Origin: Flavobacteriales bacterium
GTDB lineage: Bacteria > Bacteroidota > Bacteroidia > Flavobacteriales_F > PHOS-HE28
DNA: 64,000 nucleotides
Assembly (NCBI GenBank): GCA_016712535.1
Contig: JADJQW010000003.1
Coordinates: 699,001 to 763,000, forward strand
Direction of reading: 5' to 3'
The position numbers and the translations under genes are program-made. Of this stretch, positions 1 to 7,883 are shown one piece after another. The notes below the pieces were generated by a model that saw nothing but the letters and a program-made list of their open reading frames with translations, ran no database searches and was not told the DNA's origin. Within the stretch, counting starts at the first letter, position 1, and every line of letters begins with the position of its first letter.

Positions 1-1
1 C

Positions 2-961
2 GTTACGTTGAAGCTCACGGTGAACGGCGAGGAGCTGCGCCGCTCCTACAGCATCTGCAGCAGCCCATTGGATGGCGAGCGCTTTCGCATCGCGGTGAAG
101 AAAGTGCCGAATGGCCGTGCCAGCACCCAGCTTGTTGATAAGCTGAAGCCGGGCATGAGCATCGAGGTGATGTCTCCCATGGGCAATTTCACCACCGCCT
201 TGGACCCCGCCAAGGAGCGCCAGATCGTGGCGTTCGCGGCAGGCAGCGGCATCACGCCGATCCTGAGCATCCTGAAGACGGTTCTTCGCACCGAGCCAAG
301 GAGCCGGTTCACCCTGTTCTATGGGAACACCGATGCGGACCGGATCATCTTCCGCCAGCGCTTGGAGGAACTGAAGGCGCAGCATGGAGACCGGCTCGGC
401 GTATTCCACATCCTGAGCAAGGGCGTTGATGAGGAGAAGCTCTTCAACGGGCGGATCACCACGGAGAAGGCGGCGGAATTGGTGAAGCGCTTCGTGACGG
501 ACAGCGATACCAATGAGTATTTCATCTGTGGCCCGGAGCAGATGATGGTGAACGTGAGCGAGGCGCTTGAGAAGCTCGGGGTCGATAGGAAGCGGATCCA
601 CGTCGAGCTTTTCGGCACGCCGGTAAGCACGGAGGCGAAGAAGGAGGCAACGCATGCCACGTCGACCGCCTTCAGCGGTGTGGCCGATGTGAAGGTGATC
701 ATGGACGGCCGCGAGCATGAGCTGAAGGTGAAGGCCAACGGCGATGCCGTGCTCGATGTGGCGCTGGATAGCGGCCTCGATGTGCCGTACGCCTGCAAGG
801 GAGCGGTGTGCTGCACATGCAAGGCGCGGGTAATCGAAGGGCAGGTGGAGATGGAGATGAACTACGCGCTTACCGATGAAGAGGTGGCCGATGGCTACGT
901 GCTCACCTGCCAGACCCATCCGCGCTCGCAGCGGGTAGTGATCGATTACGATCAGCACTGA
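2..961 (+). CDS. paaE: PaaE-type ferredoxin-NADP(+) reductase (phenylacetyl-CoA epoxidase subunit E-like), 5' truncated by window edge
   Basis: The protein moves electrons from NAD(P)H through FAD to a plant-type [2Fe-2S] cluster, in the family that feeds the phenylacetyl-CoA epoxidase PaaABC. The frame is open to the left edge, so the true start is outside the window; the family is usually about 350 residues and roughly 320 are present. Visible motifs are RSYS (FAD binding), GSGITP (nicotinamide binding), CGPEQMM near the end of the reductase module, and a C-terminal ferredoxin domain with CKGAVCCTC (CX4CX2C) and a fourth Cys in VLTCQTHP. Without the upstream genes the phenylacetate assignment rests on overall resemblance; a generic hydroxylase reductase is the alternative. 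Confidence 0.85.
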   Translation, partial: VTLKLTVNGEELRRSYSICSSPLDGERFRIAVKKVPNGRASTQLVDKLKPGMSIEVMSPMGNFTTALDPAKERQIVAFAAGSGITPILSILKTVLRTEPRSRFTLFYGNTDADRIIFRQRLEELKAQHGDRLGVFHILSKGVDEEKLFNGRITTEKAAELVKRFVTDSDTNEYFICGPEQMMVNVSEALEKLGVDRKRIHVELFGTPVSTEAKKEATHATSTAFSGVADVKVIMDGREHELKVKANGDAVLDVALDSGLDVPYACKGAVCCTCKARVIEGQVEMEMNYALTDEEVADGYVLTCQTHPRSQRVVIDYDQH

Positions 962-971
962 CAGCAAAGAT

Positions 972-997
972 CAAGGCGGGCTTACGGGCCCGCCTTG
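972..997 (+). terminator. Stem-loop terminator after the paaE-like gene
   Basis: A 9-bp perfect stem (CAAGGCGGG at 972-980 with CCCGCCTTG at 989-997) and an 8-nt loop start 10 nt after the stop codon. A T-rich stretch follows only after about 20 nt. It lies between convergent genes and could serve both strands. Confidence 0.7.
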
Positions 998-1053
998 CTG
1001 TTCCTCGGCCTTGGTTGGTTGTTTTTGTCAGGCCGGAGGGAAGGTGTTCGCTG

Positions 1054-1578
1054 CTAGAAGGTGGCGCTGCTGACTCCAGCGAGCCGGGTCTGGATATGCG
1101 AGAGGTAATGCTCGCTATGGTAGAACCCGCCCATTGCCTCATCGTACCGGACGATCGCGGAGGGGAAATCGGTGTAGAAGGGGTCGATGCCGTCAGCAAG
1201 GGGCTCCTGCAGGTTCACGAAGCACTCATAATCGGGGTACTTCACCAGGTCGGGCGGGAGCTTGGTGTCGAAGTAGAGCATCTTCTCCTGCACGCCTTGC
1301 TTGGTGATGCGAAGGGTGTAGAACTGGTCGATGTCGAGCTCGAGCTCGAAGTGGCCGTTCTTGCCTTCGAGCTTGCCCAGCTCCATGTTGTCCTTGTAAA
1401 GGACCATCTCGAAGCTTTCGGCCTTCTTGCCGTCGATGGTCACATGTCCGTGGACGGGCACGTACCAGCCCTCGGCTTGGTCGCGGCGGTCCACGAGTTT
1501 GCCTTTTGCTTTGGCCTGCGCGAGGACGCTGCCGCTTGCGAAAGCGGAGAAGAGGGCGAGGGCGATGATGCGGTTCAT
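1054..1578 (-). CDS. Small secreted protein of unknown function
   Basis: A 174-residue protein whose start was chosen at an ATG giving a clear signal peptide (MNRIIALALFSAFASG then VLAQA). The mature part is rich in short beta-type segments (VHGHVTIDGKK, FEMVLYKDN, HFELELDIDQFYTLRITK). This resembles the small carboxypeptidase-regulatory-like or transthyretin-fold proteins common in Bacteroidota, but no domain can be named. It lies 53 nt downstream of the receiver-kinase gene on the same strand and may be the last gene of that operon. No catalytic motif, lipobox or T9SS C-terminal domain is seen. Confidence 0.7.
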   Translation of the reverse strand: MNRIIALALFSAFASGSVLAQAKAKGKLVDRRDQAEGWYVPVHGHVTIDGKKAESFEMVLYKDNMELGKLEGKNGHFELELDIDQFYTLRITKQGVQEKMLYFDTKLPPDLVKYPDYECFVNLQEPLADGIDPFYTDFPSAIVRYDEAMGGFYHSEHYLSHIQTRLAGVSSATF

Positions 1579-1631
1579 GGGAGAGCGGGAAAGTTGCCTT
1601 CGATACGGCTCGTCCTTCAGGCAGGTTTCAT

Positions 1632-3170
1632 TCAGGCCACTTTCACGAACGGCAAGCCGGGCTGCTGGCTCATGGACCGCGGCAGTTTGATGTGGATGGA
1701 GGTCCCCTGGCCAATGGTGCTTTCGGCCCATACCTCGCCGCCATGCTTGCCAACGATGCGCTGGACTATGGCCAGGCCAACACCGGTCCCTTCGAACTGG
1801 TCAGCCTTGTGCAGGCGCTTGAACGCGCTGAATGCTTGTTCCTTGTGCCGTGAATCGAAGCCGACGCCATTGTCGCGCACCACGATATGGTCATGTTCCG
1901 CCTCTTGGGAATGGTCGATGGCTATGGACGGGAGCTCTTTGTTGCGGGTGAATTTGAGCGCATTGGAGAGGAGGTTGTGCAAAGCCACCTTGAGCATGGG
2001 CGCATCGGCCAGCGCCGTGGCGCCCGGCTCCACATTCACGCTGACCTGCCCCATGCGTTCATCGGGCACCGTGTCGGTGACAGCCTCGCGCACGAGTTGA
2101 CGCAGGTCGAGCTCCTTCCGTTCCAGCGCCCGTGTATTGGTCTGCGAGAACCGCAGAAGGTCATCGACCAATTGGATCATCCGCTTGGCGCCTCGCTCGA
2201 TGCGGTCAGCATAAGGAACGCAATCGTCGAGTGCGGGATTTTTCAGGGCGGTTGCCCTGAGCATTTCGCTCATGGCAGCGATGTTCTTCAGCGGTGAGCG
2301 CAGGTCGTGGGCCACGGAGTAGGAGAATGAGCCGAGGTCCTCGAGCGCTTCGAGCAGTTGCGAGGTCCGAGCGGTTACCCGGCGATCGAGGTCGGCGTTG
2401 AGCTTCTCCAGCCGCTTCTGCTCCTGCTTGCGGTCGGTGATGTCCTTGATCACCGCCTGGAACACGTTGCGGTGCTCGCCTTGCGGTCCCAGGCTGGTGG
2501 CGGTCATCAAGCAGTCGATCACCGCTCCAAGGGCGTTGCGTATGGTGAGGTCGACGTTCACGAAGTCCCTGCCCGAGCGGTGCTGCTTCAGGCTCCTGAT
2601 GAGCGCTTTCGCGTCGTCGAGGAATTCCGTGAATCTCCGTTGGCGCAGATCGTCGCGGTCAACGCCGATGAGCGCGGCGCATGCGGCGTTGGCGTCGAGT
2701 ACCTGGCCGCGTTGGTCCACGATCACGATGGGGTCGGCGGTGGCCTCGAAGACCTGGCTGTACCGGTCGAGCAGCCTTTCCTTCTCTGCCCGCAACTGCT
2801 GGATCTCGAAGGCCTGATGGATGCGCAGGCGCAGGTCGTTCTCATCCCATGGCTTGGTGGCATACGCGTAGATGCCGCCCTCGTTCACGGCGCGCACCAC
2901 GGCGTCCAGGTCGCTGTACCCGGTCAGCAGCATGCGCATGACATGCGGATGCCGCTCACGGGCGATGGCGAGGAATTCACTGCCGCTCATGCCTGGCATG
3001 CGCTGATCCGATACGATCACATGCACGTTCTCCCGCGCCAGCAGTTCCAGCGCGTCCTGCCCGGAAGGGGCTATCAAGACGTCCATCTCGCGCCGGAAGC
3101 TTGCGCGGAAGGCTTTCAGGTTACGCTCCTCGTCATCAACGAAGAGCACGCGCAGGCGTTCGGTTGCCAT
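1632..3170 (-). CDS. Receiver-PAS-histidine kinase hybrid protein
   Basis: A soluble 512-residue two-component protein. An N-terminal receiver (about 7-120) has the acidic pair VDDEE, phospho-acceptor Asp55 in VSDQRMPG, and the TKPW lysine. A PAS domain follows (about 135-245), then a short coiled coil, a HisKA domain with His288 in SVAHDLRSPLKN, and a HATPase domain with DNGVGF and GTGVGLAI. The start is the ATG opening MATERLRVLFVDDEE; longer versions read back into the neighbouring gene. It begins 4 nt after the stop of the 7TMR-DISM kinase, so the two are probably co-translated and form one phosphorelay (inferred). Its receiver resembles the one at 7394-7882. Confidence 0.9.
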   Translation of the reverse strand: MATERLRVLFVDDEERNLKAFRASFRREMDVLIAPSGQDALELLARENVHVIVSDQRMPGMSGSEFLAIARERHPHVMRMLLTGYSDLDAVVRAVNEGGIYAYATKPWDENDLRLRIHQAFEIQQLRAEKERLLDRYSQVFEATADPIVIVDQRGQVLDANAACAALIGVDRDDLRQRRFTEFLDDAKALIRSLKQHRSGRDFVNVDLTIRNALGAVIDCLMTATSLGPQGEHRNVFQAVIKDITDRKQEQKRLEKLNADLDRRVTARTSQLLEALEDLGSFSYSVAHDLRSPLKNIAAMSEMLRATALKNPALDDCVPYADRIERGAKRMIQLVDDLLRFSQTNTRALERKELDLRQLVREAVTDTVPDERMGQVSVNVEPGATALADAPMLKVALHNLLSNALKFTRNKELPSIAIDHSQEAEHDHIVVRDNGVGFDSRHKEQAFSAFKRLHKADQFEGTGVGLAIVQRIVGKHGGEVWAESTIGQGTSIHIKLPRSMSQQPGLPFVKVA

Positions 3171-3174
3171 GGTT

Positions 3175-5310
3175 TCAAGCGGCTTGCTCCTGCACGCGCG
3201 CTTGGCGCAACGGAAGGGTGATGATGAAGGTGGTGCCAATGCCGGGCTGGCTCTCCACTTGGATGGAGCCCTGGTGCTCGCTGATGATCCCGTAAACGAT
3301 GGCCAGCCCGAGGCCGGTGCCCTCGCCAACCGGTTTCGTGGTGAAGAACGGCTCGAAGATCCTGGCCATCACATCATTGGACATGCCGACCCCGGTATCG
3401 CTGATGCGCACGCTGGCCTCATGCTCGTTCGCTGCTGTGGTCACGGTGACCTGCCTCGGCCTGCCGTCCTGCCGTGCAAGCGTGGCTTGAGCGGCATTGT
3501 TCATCACGTTCATGAAGACCTGATTGATCTTGCCCGGGAAGCACTCCACTTTGGGGAGCTCTCCGGCCTCGATGCGCAATTCCACCTTGTCGCGGTACTG
3601 GGGTGCGAGCACGGCCAAGGTGCTCCGAAGGCCAAGATTCAGGTCGCTGGGCTTCAGGTCGTCTTCATCCAGCCTGGAGAAGTTGCGCAGGCCGCGCACG
3701 ATTTCCGCTGTGCGGCGCGCGCCCTCGTCCATGCTGTGGATGATCTCGTCCAGTTCGGTGATGGTCTCGTCCAGGCCGGTGCGGTCGTCGCGCTCTCGCT
3801 GCGCGGCAAGGGCTGTTGCGGCCTCATCGGTTGCGGGGATGGACCGGTAGGATCGGATGGCGTCCATCACTTCGCCCACATTGCGCCGTAACGGCCCGAT
3901 GTTGCTGCTGATGAAGTTGATCGGGTTGTTGATCTCGTGCGCGATGCCGGCGGTGAGCTGACCGAGGCTCGACATCTTCTCGCTCTGCACCAATTGCGTC
4001 TGTGTGCGCTTCAGCTGTTCGTTGCTCTCCTGCAGCGCGGCGGTGCGTTCATGCACTTTCTCCTCCAGGACCTGATTCTGTTCACGAATGAGCTTCTCGT
4101 TCTCTTGGGCCATGGATAGGGCTTCTGCCTGGGAGCGGTCCTTTTCGCGCCGAAGCGTGTTGATTCGATCAGCCAGAGCGAATGAGAGGAGTATCCCTTC
4201 TATCGCCGATCCCAACGGCATCGTGTTCGTCGTGATCAGGTTGTAAGGCAAAACGCCGACATCCTTCAGCACGAATGCGATCGTGCCTAGCAGGAAGATC
4301 AGCCACGCAGCCAGGAAGTACTTGCCTTGTCGAGATCCGCTGCGCGAGACCTTGATCGCAACAGCGAGGAAGAAGAAGGCATAGATGCCGGAGATCAGCT
4401 GGGCGAGCGGATAGCCGATCAGGGGGTCGACGAAGAGATAGATGGCAAGGCAGAGCGCGAAGCTCGCATAGAACCACCTGAAGGCGCCGTGCATCCGAGG
4501 CACCAGGACCTGGGTGCGCAGGAAGGACTTCATGAATTCAGTAGCGGCCGTGGCGGTGAGCAGCGTCAGGATGATCGAAGCGTTCGTGCTCAGCCAGTTG
4601 CTTGCCCCCCAGAGGTGGAACTGGCCTGTGCCGAAGAAGGCGAGCTGGGTCAAGGCCACCGCGGCGATGTACGCCACGTATAGCAGGTAGGACCGGTCAC
4701 GCGTGGAGAGGAATATGAAGAGGTTGTAGAGGGCAAGGACGAGCATCACGCCGACGTACAGCCCGATGAAGAGGTTGCGCTTGGCCTTAGCTGCGCTGAA
4801 GTCCGATTCTGTTTGCACGAGCATGGGGACTTGCAGCTGCTTCCTGCTCTGCAAGCGAACGAGCACATCGGACTCTTCCCCCGGCGCTGTTGGGATGTGG
4901 AAGGCATATTCTCTCTCCGCGTCGGAGCGCGAGCCGTGACCGATCATCTGCCCGGTATGGGCGATCTGCACCAATTTCCCGCCGCGATCGAGGAAAACCT
5001 GGATGTCATCCAGCTCGGGATGAGGAAGGTGCATGACAAGGCCCGACTCTTCCGAATCGTTCAGCGCCTTGAAGCGAAGCCAGAAGGTGAAGTCGCTGAT
5101 GCCCAGGTTGGGAACATCCGCGAACGAAGCCGAATAGCCCTCGCTATTGAATGCCTGTTCCGGAGTCAAGGTGCCAGCGCTGTCGCTGAGCACATGAATT
5201 GCGCTGCCGATGGGCCCATGACCGGGGCGAACGGCCTGAATCCGGGATTCAGCTTTTGCAGCCGCCTGCAGCGCGAGCAGGCTGGCGACCGAAATGAGGA
5301 GATTCTTCAT
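3175..5310 (-). CDS. 7TMR-DISM sensor histidine kinase
   Basis: A 711-residue membrane sensor kinase. The start MKNLLISVASLLALQ gives a signal peptide. A periplasmic DISMED2-type domain (about 35-165) is followed by seven membrane segments (about 178-385), a coiled coil (about 385-445), HisKA with His458 in AGIAHEINNP, and a HATPase domain (N-box NVMNNAAQA, then DTGVGM and GEGTGLGLAI). DISMED2 domains are predicted to bind ligands, often carbohydrates; the ligand here is unknown. It lies 39 nt downstream of the GNAT gene and 4 nt upstream of the receiver-kinase gene, so the acyltransferase product is a candidate input, which is inference. Confidence 0.92.
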   Translation of the reverse strand: MKNLLISVASLLALQAAAKAESRIQAVRPGHGPIGSAIHVLSDSAGTLTPEQAFNSEGYSASFADVPNLGISDFTFWLRFKALNDSEESGLVMHLPHPELDDIQVFLDRGGKLVQIAHTGQMIGHGSRSDAEREYAFHIPTAPGEESDVLVRLQSRKQLQVPMLVQTESDFSAAKAKRNLFIGLYVGVMLVLALYNLFIFLSTRDRSYLLYVAYIAAVALTQLAFFGTGQFHLWGASNWLSTNASIILTLLTATAATEFMKSFLRTQVLVPRMHGAFRWFYASFALCLAIYLFVDPLIGYPLAQLISGIYAFFFLAVAIKVSRSGSRQGKYFLAAWLIFLLGTIAFVLKDVGVLPYNLITTNTMPLGSAIEGILLSFALADRINTLRREKDRSQAEALSMAQENEKLIREQNQVLEEKVHERTAALQESNEQLKRTQTQLVQSEKMSSLGQLTAGIAHEINNPINFISSNIGPLRRNVGEVMDAIRSYRSIPATDEAATALAAQRERDDRTGLDETITELDEIIHSMDEGARRTAEIVRGLRNFSRLDEDDLKPSDLNLGLRSTLAVLAPQYRDKVELRIEAGELPKVECFPGKINQVFMNVMNNAAQATLARQDGRPRQVTVTTAANEHEASVRISDTGVGMSNDVMARIFEPFFTTKPVGEGTGLGLAIVYGIISEHQGSIQVESQPGIGTTFIITLPLRQARVQEQAA

Positions 5311-5349
5311 CGCGCGCTTGTACGCCAAGCACGCGGTCCTCGGTTTCGT

Positions 5350-6108
5350 TCAGGCGCTGTAGCGGTGCCTTTGCTGCAGGATCTCTCCGAACACGCGGAG
5401 ATCCTCTTGCTGGTTATCGGCGTGCAGCAGGTAGTGCACCTCTAGCGCGCAGTCCGTAACGTTCTCAAGCCGTTTCTGCACCGGCCTGGTCCGCAGGCTG
5501 AACATTGCTTCGCGGATCTGAGGTGAAGCGTGCGTGAGGGCGAACGCATCAGGAATGACCATCGCAATGGAGCGTATGCTCGGTATGGGGTAAGTGAATA
5601 CTCCTTTGTCTCCAATCCCTTCAAGCGGGACGAACCCCACCCTCCTTGCATGACGGAGCGTGTAATGCGCTACGAAGCAGGTCATGGATCGCACATTGAG
5701 TTGGCTCGCAAGCGCCACGGCAGATGCGCTCAAGAGCAGTGGTAGCCCTCGTCCTGCGAAGCGGTGAGCATTCCAGAGGCCACAGATCTCTGCCACGCCG
5801 CCTTCCTCCAAGAATCGGAGCACCCCATGGATGCCGGCATCCAACGAGGCGATGGCTTGTTCCATCGGCAATGGACCGGATGGCCCTGCGGGTTGAACCC
5901 GGATGCCTGCCACCATTCCTAAGCGGTCGTGCATGGCCGCGATCAAGTGGACCGATGGGTCTGAGAGCCAGCGGTTGGAACTGGCAATCGCTGGGGTCAC
6001 CCCGATATCGGAAAGCACGCGCTCGTGTTCCAGCAGGTATTCCGCTGCCAGCTTGGGTTCATCCACTGGCCGGAAGGCGCGTATCCAAAGCCGGTCGCTG
6101 CGTTTCAT
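5350..6108 (-). CDS. GNAT-fold acyltransferase, FeeM/LuxI-like
   Basis: A 252-residue protein with a GNAT acyl-CoA-binding motif A: RFAGRG at 116-121, within an EICGLWNAHRFAG segment, followed by a helix and a beta strand (TCFVAHYT). The arrangement is like N-acyl amino acid synthases (FeeM) and exosortase-associated acyltransferases, which are related to LuxI-type synthases. Substrate and acyl donor are unknown. The ATG overlaps the stop of the upstream ThiF-like gene (ATGA, 6105-6108), implying translational coupling. No signal peptide or membrane segment is seen, so it acts in the cytoplasm. A plain GNAT with an unrelated small substrate is possible. Confidence 0.65.
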   Translation of the reverse strand: MKRSDRLWIRAFRPVDEPKLAAEYLLEHERVLSDIGVTPAIASSNRWLSDPSVHLIAAMHDRLGMVAGIRVQPAGPSGPLPMEQAIASLDAGIHGVLRFLEEGGVAEICGLWNAHRFAGRGLPLLLSASAVALASQLNVRSMTCFVAHYTLRHARRVGFVPLEGIGDKGVFTYPIPSIRSIAMVIPDAFALTHASPQIREAMFSLRTRPVQKRLENVTDCALEVHYLLHADNQQEDLRVFGEILQQRHRYSA

Positions 6109-7253
6109 GTCAAGCTCTGTTGTTGATCGACCGCGTCGAACGATTGCTCCTTCATGAGTTCGGCAGCATCCACGAACCAGCGACCGCTGGATTGAAGCTG
6201 GCCGAGCAGTATTCGCCTCGCTGCGTCGCAGGCAGCGCCTCCACCCATCATTACGGCTGATGCTAGTTGAGGCCAGCTGCTCAAGTTCCTGCCAATGAGC
6301 GGAAGGGACTCGCGCATGCGCGCGCTGAGCATTGCTGGGTCGATGAGGGCCATGCTCAGGGCCCGATTCAGTTCCGGGTTCACCTCAGTGCCCTTGGGCG
6401 CATCCAGATGCTCCACCAACCCATGCAGTATCGGCCGGTCCGGCTCCAGATCGAAGCGCTCCACGTCGATCATGCCCCGATCACTGGTGTCCATCACCAC
6501 CGGGATCCGGTGTGCTTTCGCACGCTGCCGGGCGATGATCTTCACCGCCACGCTATCGCATTCCTCTATGAGCAGGTCCACCTTCCCGCCTTCGGTGAGG
6601 AAACGGTCAAGGTTCTCCTCAGTGATGCCCTCATGGTAGCAGGTCACCATGAGGTAGGGGTCGATCTCAGCGATCTCCCGCGCCGCGTTCACCGTTTTGC
6701 GGATCCCGAGATGATGCACTCCGCTGCGGATCCGGTTCAGGTTGCTGAGGTCCAATGTGTCGAAGTCGGCCAATCGGAGCTCCCCGCAGCTGCGTTCCAT
6801 CGCCATCGCCAGGCTAACGCTCTGACCTACGCTTAGGCCGATGACACCTACGCGCTTGGTGGCAAGGATGGCTTGTTCTTCCGTGGTGATCTTGTTGCGG
6901 TTACGGTCGGTCCTTACTTCGGCGAATTCAGGCTCGTCGAGGAGATGGACCAAGCGATTCGACCAAGGGTAGAACACCCAGCATCCATAAAGCTCGGGTG
7001 AACAGCCGTTCAGGTGAGCGATGACCGCCGCCTCGAGATCTTCCTCAGTCCACTTCACGGCCGGGCATCGAGCTCTCAGCAGCTCGCGCAACTGTGCGTT
7101 CAGCTGATTGTGCACGGTGATGCCCGAATGGCGCCTCAGCAGCTCTTCCAGCCCCCGTTGGTCAGACGAGTTCGCAAGGCGGAAGAAAACGGGCCGAATA
7201 CGATCCGGGTCCGCCGCTGAAGCGCTTCGCAGCCCTTCGAGCCAGGTGTTCAT
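6105..7253 (-). CDS. ThiF/E1-like adenylating protein, Rv1355c-like, without nitroreductase domain
   Basis: A 382-residue protein with an N-terminal helical region (1-120) and a ThiF/HesA/MoeB Rossmann domain (about 125-340). The nucleotide loop is GLSVGQSVS (139-147) and the metal/ATP segment is DFDTLDLSNLNR (163-174). E1-like enzymes adenylate a C-terminal carboxylate. The CXXC zinc motifs of MoeB/ThiF are absent. A Cys occurs in EECDSVAVK, where this subfamily carries one. Rv1355c-type homologues usually continue into a nitroreductase domain of about 300 residues; here the protein stops after the E1 domain and the acyltransferase follows as a separate overlapping gene. It is first in a minus-strand operon with a recognisable promoter. 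Confidence 0.8.
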   Translation of the reverse strand: MNTWLEGLRSASAADPDRIRPVFFRLANSSDQRGLEELLRRHSGITVHNQLNAQLRELLRARCPAVKWTEEDLEAAVIAHLNGCSPELYGCWVFYPWSNRLVHLLDEPEFAEVRTDRNRNKITTEEQAILATKRVGVIGLSVGQSVSLAMAMERSCGELRLADFDTLDLSNLNRIRSGVHHLGIRKTVNAAREIAEIDPYLMVTCYHEGITEENLDRFLTEGGKVDLLIEECDSVAVKIIARQRAKAHRIPVVMDTSDRGMIDVERFDLEPDRPILHGLVEHLDAPKGTEVNPELNRALSMALIDPAMLSARMRESLPLIGRNLSSWPQLASAVMMGGGAACDAARRILLGQLQSSGRWFVDAAELMKEQSFDAVDQQQSLT

Positions 7254-7294
7254 GGGTGGTCAGGAGAGTGATGCCCAAGGTGTCCGAGTGGGGG

Positions 7295-7324
7295 CGAAGC
7301 TAGTCAAGGTCAAGTTATTAACAA
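7295..7324 (-). promoter_or_regulatory. Bacteroidota-type promoter of the ThiF-GNAT-kinase operon
   Basis: On the minus strand a TTG (-33 core, 7322-7324) is separated by 19 nt from TAGCTTCG (7295-7302), close to the TAnnTTTG -7 consensus. The expected transcript has a leader of about 35 nt before the ThiF start at 7253. The TTG-N19-TAnnTTnG layout is also seen upstream of rho. Confidence 0.6.
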
Positions 7325-7325
7325 T

Positions 7326-7334
7326 TTATCCACA
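7326..7334 (+). promoter_or_regulatory. Single perfect DnaA-box-like site
   Basis: TTATCCACA matches the DnaA box consensus exactly and sits in an AT-rich patch of the 140-bp divergent intergenic region. Only one copy was seen and no dnaA or origin-type cluster is nearby, so it could be chance or a DnaA-responsive promoter site. Confidence 0.25.
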
Positions 7335-7393
7335 TCAGACTTCGACGAACCTCTGATTCAGACCTGCGTAAGAGCGGCGCAACCCTATCGCCA

Positions 7394-7882
7394 ATGAACG
7401 CCCTTGCTCGCGATCCGACCCCCCATGAAATGCCTGTGGTGCTCTTTGTGGATGATGACGCAGGCAACCGCCAAGCGTTCCAAGCCGCATTCAGGCAGTG
7501 CATGACGGTGCTGTTGGCAGCCGACCTGCATGAAGCGTGGATGCACTTGAATTCGCAGCGTGTTCACGTCTTGATCGCCGACCAGCGGATGCCGGGCCTC
7601 AAAGGGAGTGAGCTGCTCACATTGGCCAAGGAGCGGTTTCCAGAGGTGTGCCGCATGCTCATCACGGCCTACTCTGACCTCGAGGCGGTCATCGACGCCG
7701 TGAACAATGGCGGCGTTACCAAGTATTTCGCCAAGCCATGGGTGCATGATCAATTGGTGAAGGCCGTTCAGGACGCTTTCACGGCCATCCGCGAGGAAGA
7801 GGCGCGTGAGGCCTATCTGAAGCGACTTGAAGAAGCCAATCGGCAGCTTGAGTTCGCCCTGCGGCAACGACTGCTTTCCTGA
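7394..7882 (+). CDS. Single-domain response regulator with C-terminal coiled coil
   Basis: A 162-residue protein: a receiver domain (about 14-135) with acidic residues in FVDDD (18-22), phospho-acceptor Asp63 in IADQRMPG, Thr91 and Lys114 in FAKPW, followed by an amphipathic helix of about 30 residues (EEAREAYLKRLEEANRQLE). There is no output domain, so it probably relays phosphate or binds a partner. Its sequence is close to the receiver of the hybrid kinase at 1632-3170, and it is divergently transcribed from that operon, which suggests a shared pathway. The start could instead be the Met at codon 13. Confidence 0.88.
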   Translation: MNALARDPTPHEMPVVLFVDDDAGNRQAFQAAFRQCMTVLLAADLHEAWMHLNSQRVHVLIADQRMPGLKGSELLTLAKERFPEVCRMLITAYSDLEAVIDAVNNGGVTKYFAKPWVHDQLVKAVQDAFTAIREEEAREAYLKRLEEANRQLEFALRQRLLS

Positions 7883-7883
7883 A

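Noticed and set aside
1015..2100. Plus-strand frame of 361 codons
   Set aside because: Shadow of the secreted protein and kinase genes on the minus strand.
7254..7393. Replication origin suggested by the DnaA box
   Set aside because: Only one box, no dnaA, gidA or dnaN near, and the AT-rich patch is short.
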